Below are positions 22,683 through 59,000 of a DNA stretch of 64,000 nucleotides, in pieces. A program made the position numbers and the translations under genes. The DNA is from Corticium candelabrum. Taxonomy: Eukaryota; Porifera; Homoscleromorpha; Homosclerophorida; Plakinidae. A model generated the notes under the pieces. The model saw only the letters and a program-made list of their open reading frames with translations. It was not told where the DNA came from and did not search any database. The DNA lies in contig NC_085102.1 of assembly GCF_963422355.1 (NCBI RefSeq), positions 1,111,176 to 1,175,175 of the forward strand, given 5' to 3'. Positions within the stretch are counted from its first letter, which is position 1. The number at the start of each line of letters is the position of its first letter.

Positions 22683-25600
22683 TTACTTCAGTCTAACAGT
22701 AAACATTCCTTCCTCATCTACCGAAGTCACACCACCCATTGTCGAAGGCTGAGGTGTACGAGGAGGAGACAGAGGCGTAGGTTCAAATGAAAACCCACTC
22801 ACTGGCGAGGACTCCTTCTAAATCATACAGATCCGGTTGATAAATGTAAATCAGTAATAAAGTCAAGGCAACGTACCGCATTGTCAAACCAAGCATTTCG
22901 AAATTTTCTCTGCAAGAGTGTCAAATTGCGTTCGTCGACCTCTTCTTCTCCCGCCTTGACATCGCCTACACAAAATAGTATTAGTAACATGTAACATTTC
23001 TGTAAGTTACAAACAATGTATTACTTGCTGCAGTCGTCAAACTGTCAACCTAGTAGAATACAACCAAATACAATCAGATACAATTTGCATGTGCAAAATA
23101 TTAATGTTTAATGTTGTGACAAACTCAGCCAAAACAGTATTAGTAGAAAGGAAACAATAACAGCAAGATACATATGACAGAAGGTATAATAGGTATGAAA
23201 ATAGTCATTATTGCTACCACTGTATGTCATAGCAATTGTAATCTACTGCATGCCTTGGAATTAGGATGGAGTAGAAGTCAACATCGATTCCTAACTACTG
23301 TATCTCTATATCTTTAAAGTCTGATCTGTCTGTCTATCTGGTTGTCTGTAACATCAATCACACCAAAACAACCAGGCCATCCGCCACAAAACCGTGCATG
23401 AACACTGCATTCCACGCCACAATGCAAACTCGTACTTTGATATTTAGACAGTCCCCTCTCAAGAAGTCGACCCCCACGTGAAATCTGGAGACGACCTGAC
23501 TGCGAGTGAGACTTCAAATTTTGACACATCCGATCCCCATGCACATGCCACAAGACAGTCGATTTCGTGCCGATTGAAACTATCTGTTTCATGCCTGGGT
23601 TTCACTCTACGGCGGATCCAATGTATTCTCTACTAGCGGACAGACGGAAGGGAGTCATGAATGGGACATCTGTTGTTATTACAGTGGTAATCTGCCTATC
23701 ATCTTACCACAATCACATTGTGTGTGTGTGTGTTGATTATATCCAGGTCTTTAGCTGATTAGATGAAACGTTTGGTCACATGCACCAGCAACAAATTATT
23801 CAGGAGTTTGTGTGTTTTCTCCACTCAATAGCTGAACTATATAATGGGAATTTGTGTTATTAACCTTTCCCGGGCGAAGAACAGGCTAATAAGCTAGTCT
23901 TCAATAAATTAGAGAAATGGCAAACTATTTGAAGTATTACTTAACTTATTCATTCAAGTGACTGTGAGTGATGTGTTCAAACTGGTTTACAAATGCTGAG
24001 CTATGCTAGTACTTAATAATGAGCTCGATGATGAAGACTAATTCATATTTCAGCCATTGGAGAGACCGTGGTCTGGCGAACGGTCCGTTGACGATGACAT
24101 TCAGTGCTTTCCTGGCAGTCATTGATATCAACTAGGCATGTTGTACCGAGTTTGCAGTGACCGTAACACCTGTAATCTATATCGAAATGGCTGGCCATTG
24201 ATCGCCGTGCGGACTACACAGAAACATGTACCCTGCTGAGCTCACCTGCCGGGTTGGTGGGTGCCCAGATGAGGGTAAAGACCTCCACTTGCCCATCATG
24301 GAGGGCCATGACGACACAATCATAATCACAATGCACACAAAAGTATACGAACGACAGCTTGTCTCATAAAATCTAGTGTGTACTATAGTTCTTATAAAGG
24401 CATAAGAATTTCCTATTGGTTAGCCATCTGAACTTGGCTATCACCTGGGCTAGATTTGTGACAGGTTAGGTCACTTCGACTCAAGGTTGCTAAATTTGAA
24501 ATAACTATGAGAGTAAACACCTGAGATCATGAATCGCGCTACAAACATTTACAAGCAATCTCTATATCAACCCTATAGAAAACTTTTGTGCGACTCGCAT
24601 ACGACACGCATGCGATGAGGGTCGACTCGCACATGTGTAGCTCATTTACATACTTGGGACCTCATTTGCATGTGGAACGTAGATATTCGCATGTGAAACG
24701 TAGATAATCGCATGGGGAACGTACGGATATTCGCATGCACGGGGTTCGGTCACGAGCATGCACCTAGAGACGTGATTGAGAACCATTTGAATGCAATTTC
24801 TTTGATTTCTGATTATATTTCTAACTAAATTCGAGCTGATATTTGGCATTCGCACCCTACCTTAGCAAAAACGCAGTCTAGAAATGTTTTCCACAAGAAC
24901 TTGCTTTCTTTTTACACTGTGGTTGTCAGTAATCTGCATTTTCACTTGGATTCTGATGATTCTCTTGCTCAGGTTGTGAATCACTATCATGAGCGACCTC
25001 AGCAGTAGGCCTATATTCGCGGAGATTTCATCATTTTCTAATAAAGCAGTTGCACTACCACAGACAAGAAAGACAAGACTCTTGTCTGGTAACTGTAGTA
25101 GTTTGGTTTTTTCAAATCTTCTCCAAAAGCCTCAGTCCTAGCTCCATCCTATTTCTAGCATGAAGAATCTATCGAATATTCTGTTTTGAGGTGGGTTAGG
25201 TGACCATGCAGTGTGGTAATAGCTACTGGAGCTTGAGTGACAAACTACCTTTTCTGTAGGGACACGTCTTTGACTGTCACTAGACTGTGAAGCCATAGTC
25301 CTCCTGCACCCAACAACGCTACACCACCAAAACAGCTAGACCGTTGAACTGCCGGTTGAGTTCTTGAGTGCCCGCGTAGGTGAACAGTGCTTGATGGTGA
25401 TTGGCTACAGCGAAGGTTCCCATTCAGCTCCACCTTCCAAGCTTGATGCCGATTGGTTCATTTTGATCCTCCTCAATCCAGTTGCGGATGTTGCAGACCA
25501 GTTACAGTTTGTGAGCCTCTGGGTGGTAGCTGATTAGTCTCTAAACGTGCTAATTGCTAGTCTACAAGTCGATAAATACTGCCCTTGATAGAGCCTGCGG

Positions 25601-28396
25601 TTCTGCCATGTTTTCTTTGAACTTCAACGTATCCGTGTACGTACATACCTGCAGTACACTACGAATAGTTGGGACATCTGAACCCAGTCTGAGCTGCGAG
25701 AATCTAGTAACGATGTTACTTTGTAGGTCTTTGTACTAGAGGTGTAGCCGAAACAGTGTACATAGATCTAGCAAGTGTTGCAACACTTGCAGAACTCGTG
25801 TGAGCAGATTGCCTCTCTACATGCAGAACTCGTGATTACGCATTGTGAGCTAGAGCCTCCGCATTGCAGAATTCATGCGAACGCATCACCTTCGCATGCG
25901 GAATTCGTGCATAATGCATAGCGAGCTAGTCTCCGCATGCAAATCTCATGCGATCGCATGAAGACTTTCTATAGAGAATGAAAAAGTGTTGCATAACAGA
26001 GCATTTAACAATGGACCTTACCAAGCCAATACCTGGGTAGCCTCGATATCAAAGATGTTCTCATATCAGGGCAAGATTAGAACCACCACGTGCTCTTGAT
26101 ATGGCATATGGGTAAGCAATGTCATCAGCATGCAAAACAGCCGTCACCTCCACTTAAAGGAGAACTCTCACCAAATACCAAAACTTGTTGAAAGAAAGAT
26201 ACAAGGCCTGGTATCTTCCTGCAGGAAACCTACGGTCCAGACAGCCACAGAAGCAGAGAATCGGCAACAAGTTGTTCAGACGATTCCCCATACGTACCAC
26301 AAAGTCTTACTCTCTGGAAGTAACTACTTAGGTTTAACCATACCAAGTGCTCCTAACACACCCAAAATGCAGCGGGACACGATATATGAACTAATCTAAG
26401 AAGGGTCTCCTTCTGAGGCTCCACGGTTGTATTGACATAGTCAATACCTGCGTGATAACTTTGGGGTTCCAGTTTGCTTTAGTCAATAAATCACAACTTG
26501 ACACCATATGTCTCACAATCTTTACCTTGAAATGTGCACAGATATCGGTCTTCCTTGCTAACCAACAATCAGAGTTACGCTCATGCCACATAAGGGTACT
26601 AAACACGCCCACGCAGGTAAATTTCAATGCTTTATTTTTTCGTTACGGTAAACTTCTGCACCAAACGGTTGCAAAGGGTGTGCCATGAAGTGGCAGCTTT
26701 CATCTGAGAGATGGTTGATTTTGGTGAGAGTTCCCCTTTAAGCTGAGTACAGCTATCAACGTTCAGTTATGCTCAATTAGCCATAGACAAGTACAGTCGC
26801 ATGTCACTTATCCGACATCCTTGGGACCAGATCTTGTTGGATAAGTGAAAATATGTTGGATAACTGAAGCTGTTACAAACTCAACTATGGTTCATATTCT
26901 ACGACATTTTTTCCACATTAGGTATACTGAGTTTAGATGTGAATTTAAACAAACCAAATGTCTTATTGATCTAAAGATAAAAATTATGCTTTTCATGATT
27001 GACTGTAAATATATATAATACGCAGAATGCATTATCTTTCATATCATCTGTCATATCATCACCCACATAGCAAACTTCACCTGTCGGATAACATATCGGA
27101 TAAGTGAACGTCGAAGAAGTGACACATGACTGTAATGGTAAACGTTTAGTACTTAACAAAGAAGTTTATCAGCCAGCCTCACTCCCTCCCCAGCTGTGAC
27201 GAATGGGTCTAGTAATCCAAGTTAAAAATTGATGTAGCAGTACTCAGTTCCTGTAGCAACAAGCAATACAAAATTGTTGCATTAAAAGAACTAGCCGTAA
27301 TGTCCTCACAATGTCATGATTCCCAACTGTCTGGTTTCAATATATCCACAGTGTCTTCATGGGTGCTGTAGCCTAAAGTGGTCTCTTGCCTACTAGGTAT
27401 GCTACATCAAGAATCAGCTAATTCGCAATGCACATAGACTTTGCAACAAAAATGCCATGAGCATGTCCTGACTTCTATTACACTAGTACTGTAATCCTCA
27501 AATCCACAGACTTCACCTCAAACAAATTTGCAAACAGTTATTATCTTTTAGAGTTGCCAATACATAACTACTAAGACATGTATCAAATTCACGTGCAAGT
27601 ACAGATGTGACTAGAAGTAGCAGTTCCCACATCTAAACACCACCTGTGTCTATGTACTCGTACTTGGCTTTGGTCTAGCACTTCTGCTTTGTGATAAAAC
27701 ATAGACCCAAAGATATTGTTGCGCATTTCCCACTTTTGTAATTATCTCAGCAGTCCTACCATGCCTAGAGGATCACTATGTCCTTAGAAGTGCATAAACT
27801 GGCTACTGGCAACCATCAATTTGCACATAGTCACCATCTAGAAATTTCTAGCTGCCATGACTACTAAAATACATGTAGTCACCACTTACTAAGCTGCAAG
27901 TCAGACAATAACACGCAGCTTCATGCAGAGAAAAACGTAGACAAGTGACAACTGTAGCACTAACAGTACATCATCATTTTGTGCCTAGATTTTTCATACC
28001 GATCAGCAATCTGTTGCTGTATGCTGAATTATAGTGACCGGTTCTTTAATATCAGATTTCAGTCTAACAAATCAAACATAATGTGCTGTCTTGAGGTGTG
28101 GTTGATATAAAATGGACAAAAAGATGGCCAGCCTGCCTCCTATTTCTAGAATGTTACCACAATCATCGGGCAATATTTTGGTCTGATCCAAATTTAAGTT
28201 GAAACTTTATGCATCATCAAATAGAGCACCTGTTCATAATTACCTGCTCTTCTTCCAGCTCATCGCTATCTTCAGTACTGCTTGCAGCAGGTGTGTGCGC
28301 TATGCCACCATCCGTCTCATCATTCGCCATCTCAAGCTCCAACCATGGCATAAGCCGAATAGTCTTCTCGTAGTCATGGCGCAACTGAGTTCCATA
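22683..28396 (-). CDS. Unrecognised protein-coding gene, 3' part
   Basis: Three exons with good splice signals lie on the minus strand. Exon A is 28396-28244, after CTCTTTTAG and before GTAATT. It encodes 51 residues including LRHDYEKTIRLMPWLELEMA and an acidic end (STEDSDELEEEQ). Exon B is 22965-22877, between TGTGTAG and GTACGT, with LTLLQRKFRNAWFDNA. Exon C is 22817-22683, after GATTTAG, ending TAA, with a Pro/Ser/Thr-rich tail (FEPTPLSPPRTPQPS). B to C is phase 0. A ends in phase 0 but B needs one upstream base, so at least one exon between them is missing or A belongs to another gene. The 5' part may lie in or beyond the assembly gap at 28501. I do not recognise the family; an acidic, largely disordered cytosolic or nuclear protein is all that can be said. 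Confidence 0.45.
23310..23585. repeat. Dispersed repeat shared with 49795-50130
   Basis: TGATCTGTCTGTC, TGTAACATCAATCAC, CATAAAACCATGCATGAA-like and GCATTCCAC blocks occur in the same order and orientation in both places, and both end in a TGATTGAAAC / GATTGAAACTATC block. Confidence 0.7.
24571..25980. mobile_element. Inverted-repeat element with subterminal CGCATG repeats
   Basis: The left end CTATAGAAAACTTTTGTGCG is mirrored by the right end GAAGACTTTCTATAG. Inside the left end the unit CGCATGTGGAACGTAGATAT recurs about three times (24665-24745). Inside the right end CGCATGCGGAATTCGTGC-like units recur in the opposite sense (25780-25950). Such subterminal arrays are typical of DNA transposons. 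No transposase was found. Confidence 0.55.
26158..26737. mobile_element. Kolobok-like MITE (580 bp) with TTAA target duplication
   Basis: The left end AGGAGAACTCTCACCAAA and the right end TTTTGGTGAGAGTTCCCCT are inverted. The element is flanked by TTAA at 26154-26157 and 26738-26741. The same family recurs at 50198-52581 in the same orientation, and its termini resemble those of the element at 34346-35508. Confidence 0.85.
26794..27132. mobile_element. Tc1/mariner (pogo)-like MITE with TA target duplication
   Basis: The ends are CAGTCGCATGTCACTTATCC and, inverted on the right, CAGTCATGTGTCACTT with CACTTATCCGATA. TA dinucleotides flank both sides (26792-26793, 27133-27134). No coding sequence. 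Confidence 0.75.
27135..28243. other. No feature recognised
   Basis: AT-rich sequence with no family resemblance or inverted repeat that I can support. It would be intronic if the minus-strand gene model at 22683-28396 is right. Confidence 0.4.
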
Positions 28397-28500
28397 CTAA
28401 AAGAGATATAAAAACACTCAAAGTACGACACATAAAAACAGCAAATCATGAAGACATTTGTAAGTATATGTATAGTATAGATGTAATGATACACACTGCA

Positions 28501-28700
28501 NNNNNNNNNNNNNNNNNNNNNNNNNNNNNNNNNNNNNNNNNNNNNNNNNNNNNNNNNNNNNNNNNNNNNNNNNNNNNNNNNNNNNNNNNNNNNNNNNNNN
28601 NNNNNNNNNNNNNNNNNNNNNNNNNNNNNNNNNNNNNNNNNNNNNNNNNNNNNNNNNNNNNNNNNNNNNNNNNNNNNNNNNNNNNNNNNNNNNNNNNNNN
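28501..28700. other. Assembly gap (200 N)
   Basis: Exactly 200 undetermined bases, a common placeholder length, so the true distance is unknown. It may hide exons of the minus-strand gene ending at 22683. Confidence 1.
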
Positions 28701-29454
28701 TGTTGAACGGCTAGTTCGTTCAAGCGACAGCTTTTACACGTTCTAGTGAAAGCGTGGTTGTGAAAGAAATGACTCAGAATTGCCATCAAGCACTCTAGGC
28801 GAGCGCTCTGCGTTCTGCGGCGTTTCAGATAACTGAATTTAGTCAACTGCAGTCATTTGATACCTAGAGTTGTTGCTGAGAAGGTAGGAAGGCAAAAAAT
28901 GGGTGTCCGTCGATTGGGGTAGGTATTGTCCGATGAACGGTGTATGCAAGGCTCCGCACAGTTTTCAATCTCACACTATGCAGAGAAGAGGTACAATGCT
29001 CTCCTTTGGTGTGCTCAACTTGGATACCTAAATTTATGAGGTGGTAGGGACTGCGTTCAAAAACCGATAACTGAGAACTCGCATCCGGAATGTGATGGTG
29101 ACCGAGGAACGGGGCCGCGCTCTACATCATTATACATTACATTTAGTATCAGGCGAAGCATCTGCTTATTTGACGCAATGGCGCCAAATTTGGCGGGCGT
29201 GGGCATGTAGTGGCGCCAGGCAAACCAGATTTGGCGCTAGGCCAAGCCATGTTTATTTTCGATAACCCTAAACCGTACCCTTAGTTCTTCCAAACAATTG
29301 TAGTCGTTAGTTAAAGAAATCCTTCAAAAATATCTGTCAGGACAGCAAACTCCAAAGCAATTTTGAATATCATTAGCAATAGGTCAATAAACAGGCTGTT
29401 GGTGGTATTGCATGTGCAATTTTGTAGAGTAGGTTATTCGCATGCATCCTTTAT

Positions 29455-29890
29455 AAGTCATGGAAACTTGACCAACGAACAACAAGAAGCTGTGAAGTAT
29501 ATACACGATGTGGCAAACAACCATAAAGGACTTCGAGTCAAACCCGCGAACTCAATTCAAGGAGCAGCTACGGCAATAAGTAAAGCTTATAGGATGGAAT
29601 GATTGGTGTATCCGATGATATTGTTGCCATGGGATCTGTGGGCGGTGTAATGGGTACAGCAACAGCTGAAGGAGGAGCAACAGCTAAAGATTCCAAAACA
29701 ATTATTCATGCAGATCTTGGTCGAGACAGTTGCCAAGGCATTGCTAGCATTGGCTAACGCAGTCTTCAACGAATGTGCCAGACTGGGAATTGAGTATCTT
29801 TCAATTTTTAATTCAATATTCAATTGTTGCCCGAAATTGAAAATGGAATGGAGGAAATTGTCACGCACCGACAGCAAGCCTGGCAGTTGA
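29455..29890 (+). pseudogene. Unrecognised coding-like segment, frame-broken
   Basis: One plus-strand frame gives HGNLTNEQQEAVKYIHDVAN and ends at 29602. A second frame continues with a Gly/Ala-rich stretch (GVSDDIVAMGSVGGVMGTAT, from about 29605) to 29750. A third runs 29708-29890. Composition is protein-like in all three and no splice sites join them well. The family is not recognised; it could be a decayed gene or part of a transposon. Confidence 0.3.
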
Positions 29891-31145
29891 TTTAGGTGTC
29901 AAGTCCTAACATTTGTTTGTGAGTCGCTCGGTTATACGGTATGTACCGTTTACTAACGGAACTGTACGCGAAGCTTTGGACTTCATTAAGTTGCAATATT
30001 GCATTGTTACTTGTGATTGGACTTCATCTAGCAAACGCATGGATGTATCGGCCAACATTTTTAGAAATTGCGATTAGTGTTCTAGTTGATTCATTGCTGA
30101 GAACTAGCTGATAAGTTTTGCCACAGTTCTTCGAGGTTTATTAGCTCATAAACCTCATAATCTCAAGCATACAACTGCACACAACTGCATGTTAGACGGG
30201 TAGTGAGAAAAGACAGACAAGAGATTGAGGTAGCGTACGCACAAATCACGCACATTCTGTCACACCTCTATTAGTTTATAGATCCCGTCAGTGTGATCTC
30301 TTCACGTCTTGTCTGTTATCCGGGGATCTAACTTCTAGGAGTGCGATAACGTGTGGCAGAAATCCCGCAAGCCCGTATTCCGCCTTTCCCAGATCACACT
30401 CGTTTGTAGTCATTTTGTTAACTTATGTCACATCAAATTCATTCTTCGATCCTCCTTTCAAATTAGAGTTATGTCAAATCAATCCGATGTAGTTGTGAGT
30501 GTACAAACGGGTGATACAGACTGTACCAGTAAGAATTCACATTTTCAGGAACCAACACAATATTAATTAAGAACATAAATCTAGTGAGTAAGCGTGTAGA
30601 TACACACAAAGTCAGTATACACTCTTACTGACGCATTTCCAACAGTCATACTGATCAATCAGTAACTGAAACATTTTACCAGAGTTCCATAATTATGCAG
30701 TAGAAGCATGGTACATACAAGATATCTACTCCGTCCATGAAGCTACTTCATTCATGAGCGTAACCTTTTGTTTTATGACTTCAACTTTCATCAACTGTTA
30801 TCATGGTCCCTTAGGAAAGCCCCTTACTAAATGAAACCTCAATATTTCCTTCTATTTTCTAATCTACAGAGCAACTCATTCATGAGTAGGTGCAATGATG
30901 AACTTCCTTCCACCCACAAAACCCACTTTTAACTATTATGTATATCAGTCATGACTCCTATACTGCTGTATAACTAGGCTTTGTTTTCCTCAACAAAATG
31001 ATAGAAATTCAAACTACCAGTATACCCCATTGCTGGATACAAAACTGTTCAATTTACATCATTATAGCACATAAACTCAATAGTAATGAACAACAACACC
31101 TGCCAGTTGAATTCAACGTACATTACAAGTTTCATCATATCAACA
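29891..31145. other. Intergenic 3' of LARP7, no gene recognised
   Basis: CATTCATGAG recurs at about 30750 and 30877 (with CTCATTCATGAG), a weak repeat only. The LARP7 3' untranslated region should lie just below 31146, but no clear AATAAA was assigned. Confidence 0.4.
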
Positions 31146-43253
<12,108 letters not shown>

Positions 43254-43688
43254 CGCACAAACCGTGCACTTTATGGCGTGGATTGATATTAAACGGCCGA
43301 AGACTATCCCGTATACGAATAATTCGATTCTTTGTTTTTAACTAGGTAGACTACAGTAAACTCACTCCTAAAACACAAACTGCGATACAGTGTGGAAACT
43401 ATACTTACACACATGCATGCACGCACGCACACAAGCAAGCAACGGACATACACGGAAGCAGGCAACTGACATGCACGAACACACGCTGGTTGGACTCGTG
43501 ACCATTCTCTCCCCGCCTTCGCGGATTGACAATCCGGGGAATGACGAAGGCGGGGAGAGACTGGTCACGAGTCTACACGCTAGTATACTCCTCCTCCTCC
43601 TCCTCCTCGCGTGATTCATATCAGCGATTTATATAGTAGAGTCTTGAGTAGCCAGTGTTCTCTCGTTTACTTCCGGACAGCGAGGAGA
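43254..43688. promoter_or_regulatory. Shared head-to-head intergenic region of LARP7 and the SLC35F5-like gene
   Basis: The two start codons (43253 minus, 43689 plus) are 435 bp apart and point away from each other, so this interval should hold both promoters. It includes an 81-bp palindrome (43493-43573) and a (TCC)n run near 43588-43608. TATATAGTAG lies at about 43630, 60 bp upstream of the plus-strand start. No experimental start site is known to me. Confidence 0.6.
43493..43573. repeat. 81-bp palindrome with nested hairpin
   Basis: The left arm GACTCGTGACCATTCTCTCC plus CCGCCTTCG is matched by its reverse complement with one mismatch in 29. The 23-base centre contains a second hairpin, CGGATT-gac-AATCCG. 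It could form a cruciform or be a small foldback transposon. Confidence 0.9.
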
Positions 43689-55703
<12,015 letters not shown>

Positions 55704-56057
55704 GCATTTCACTAACCATACTCTTTTATGTTCTATGAAATGATGATACTAGCACATTGAAAGGTAGATTTGATTGTTATTTGACAGCCGTAAGAGATAG
55801 ATGTACTGTACAGTATGATTTTATGCAGTGTAGTGCATTACTTTTCTGATTTTGGTGGCTACTAGGTAGTTGGATTTGCAAGTAGTGAACTGGGCTATCA
55901 TGTGCATTCGTATCTTGCTTACTTAATCTTTGTATGATTATCTCTATTATGTATGTTTTCAAATGATTCTATTCACATCACACATGGCCACGAAATTGTT
56001 GTCGGATTCCGAGGCTAGTGTAGCGCAGCGTCGTGTGCTTGCGTGTTATTATACAGT
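55704..56057. promoter_or_regulatory. Short interval between the SLC35F5-like stop and the NEIL1 start
   Basis: 354 bp must hold the 3' end of the SLC35F5-like mRNA and the NEIL1 promoter. No TATA box is evident. A GC-rich patch (GTAGCGCAGCGTCGTGTGC at about 56020) lies just before the ATG. Confidence 0.5.
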
Positions 56058-59000
56058 ATGCCCGAGCTGCCGGAGCTGCACATGGCAAGTTCCTTTGTGA
56101 ACGCCGTCGGAAGGCAACACGTATTCACTGGTAAAGTTTGCAAATCGGATGTTCACAGGAGTGAAGACCTCGCGTTTTCTTGTCCTCGCTACACCATCAC
56201 CAGCCAAGTGAGAGGCAAGGAAATGAGCCTGATTCTCACACCGCAGTCTACTAGCCGCCAAAGCGTTCGACTTTTGTTTCACATGGGAATGTCCGGGCAG
56301 TTTCAGTTCACGAAATCGGACGAGCTGCACAAGCACGCTCATTTGACATTCTTTACATTGCAGAAGCCTGTTATGGCGCTGAGTTTTGTAGACGTCCGTC
56401 GGTTTGGGGGATGGCAAGTTAAAGAAGGATGGGGAGATGACAGGGGACCTGATCCTGTTGATGAACACAAAGAATTCAGGAAGAACATTGAGGAGAACCT
56501 TGAGAAATCTGTTTTCAACAAACCGATTTGCGAAGTCATGATGGATCAGAAATACTTTAACGGCATTGGCAATTATCTAAGAGCAGAAATCTTGTTCAGG
56601 TAACAATTTATTTGACCATACAATTAATCAATGAAGGTCTAATTAAAGTAAGAAATTGTAATATGTATTTGAGAAGTTGATGTTGTTGAAAGTATTATTG
56701 ATATCGCTACCTAAAGGCTTGTCCACACTAGACCAGAATGGATTGCGATTGAATTGCGATCCGATTGGGATAGCGAGCGTCCACACTGCACTTTGAAAAC
56801 GATACCTCCACCTCATTTTTGATATCACGTGACTGATGACTGATGCGTACGTGTGGCTTCTTTGCTTTTGGAAAGCGTTGATACAGCGACGTAAGGTGAG
56901 CGAGAACAAAGACGAGTGAGGAGTGCTCGATGTTCCGACTACACGCGTATAGGCACGTAGTGTATGTGAGGGTAATGTCCACAATTTCTAATCGGATTCA
57001 ACTGATCACGATCGAAATCACCTCGCGATGTGGATTGGATTTATCGTGATCGGATCGTGATCCAGTTGCAAGTGTGGACAGCGTTGCGGTTGGATCGCGA
57101 TTCAGTTGCCAGGGTGAACAGACCTTACCTTTTTTTGCTATAGAGTACACTAATGTCTCTGAATTCGTTAACATATAAGCCTGTTAGATAGTAGGCATAG
57201 ACTCAAACCTTATTTTGACAGGTTATATGATCCTACACTTTCACTATCTGACAACACATACCATCAACTTTCAAATGTAGTAGGCATGCTGCAATAATCT
57301 GACAGTTGTATTAGTCTGACAAATACCAGAGATCAAATGGCCAAGTACTGCTCTGACCAGGTGGGCGTGGTTACTACTATGATCTTTAGTTGAGTAATGA
57401 TTATATGGAGGATTTTAGTTTTATACGGTTTCTGTCTGTGCTGTCTGGAGACTCTTGCATTCCTATACGGCTCTGGCATGCATCTGAATCCATGCCAATG
57501 AGTAGTTGTAACTGCCAGTTGATTGAACTTGATTGCCATTTTGCATCAGTGTTATGAAACAACAGATTAATTTAATTGATATATTATATAGCTATATCTA
57601 AGGTTTTGGAGAACAAGGTGGTAAGAGTGTGTGACTCCAGACAACGTAAAGCTTGTGCGGTCCCTGGTGACTAAACCCTAAGCTTGACCACCTCGGACAA
57701 TAGTCTGGACGTATGACATGGCGGATAAGGGTCTGGCTACGTGAGACTACCATGACAAATACAAGCAGGACAACGGTGATCAGACTGTATGCAACTGCAG
57801 TCACTCTGAGAGCATTTGCATTGCCTAGAGCTGCAAAACATGTCAACACAGTCTGCGACGCAGATGCAGGAACTAGAGTGTTTTTGTAGAGTATTCTTAT
57901 TCGACAGTAACAAAAATATGATTTAGTATATGTATGGTCATGTGTTACACAGGGCACGGATCAAACAAGTCGTCCAGTCGGTGGTGTTACTGTATCCTAG
58001 CATTTCATGCCTCGGGTAACAAGGCAACTGCTATATGCTTGTTAACATACAACTGGAAGAGCAGATGGTTAATGGAATAGTTAGTTGGAATAGTTGGACT
58101 GGACAGGTTCTGGCTATGTACAGCAGGTATCATACCATATATGGTGGAATGGCTATTGACGTGCCGTCAGTGTAGAGTGACTAGATTGTTTGCTTACTAT
58201 TTTTCACTTCATTGATACTTATTGATTGGTAAGCCTGATTTTAAGCACTCTGAAAAACATTATGAAATTTACATTTTAATTGTAACTAGTTTTACGGTAT
58301 CTGTAGGCGCCTTGCACTGGTGAGTAACATGTCGAAACGGCGTTTTCTGATCGTCTACTGAATGGCTTTGCCTGACGAATGGAAGGCAGTGGTTACGGAT
58401 CTTAGCGATGTTTGCACTGTGTCTGAAGCTAATGGTGAAATCATGATCAGTCTGTAATTCCGTCTTTGCTCACAAGCGCATGTGCTGCACGTGAACAGCT
58501 CACGTGCTGCCCTATCGGTGTTCTAAACAAGATCTAAAGCTAGTCGCTACCAGCTTTAGAATCACTTTAGCCTGACGATTGTTAGTGGTGGTATAAACAG
58601 TTTCTAAAGACGTTCTAAGCTGTTTTAAAAACAAACTAAAGTTGATTAGAGACAATGGTAAATCCTGTAGATCAAAATAGGTAGATATGATTTTTGTAGC
58701 AAGAAACAGACAACTTCTGAAATTGTTTTGTAGAGGTGGTATGCGTTTAATTACTAATTCAATTAGCTATCACTATTTGCCTCTGGGGAAGACTATCTCT
58801 GTAAAATGTAACATGTGGTATCCATTGGCTCAGCGGTAATGTGTGTGTTGGATACTTTCGGTTGCATGCTGTTGTGGAAACACTGCGCTCTATGCTTGCA
58901 CTGCACTGAATTTTAGAAGGCCATACAAAATGGCGGCATACCACTAAACACCATGATAGTTGATTGATATCAACATGACGTCCCAGACTAAAATTTTAAT

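Noticed and set aside
43611..43688. N-terminal extension of the SLC35F5-like protein upstream of 43689
   Set aside because: The in-frame first codon at 43611 is GTG; the first ATG in that frame is 43689.
57598..57957. 119-codon minus-strand frame in NEIL1 intron 1
   Set aside because: Overlaps a fragment of a transposon terminus and shows no family resemblance.
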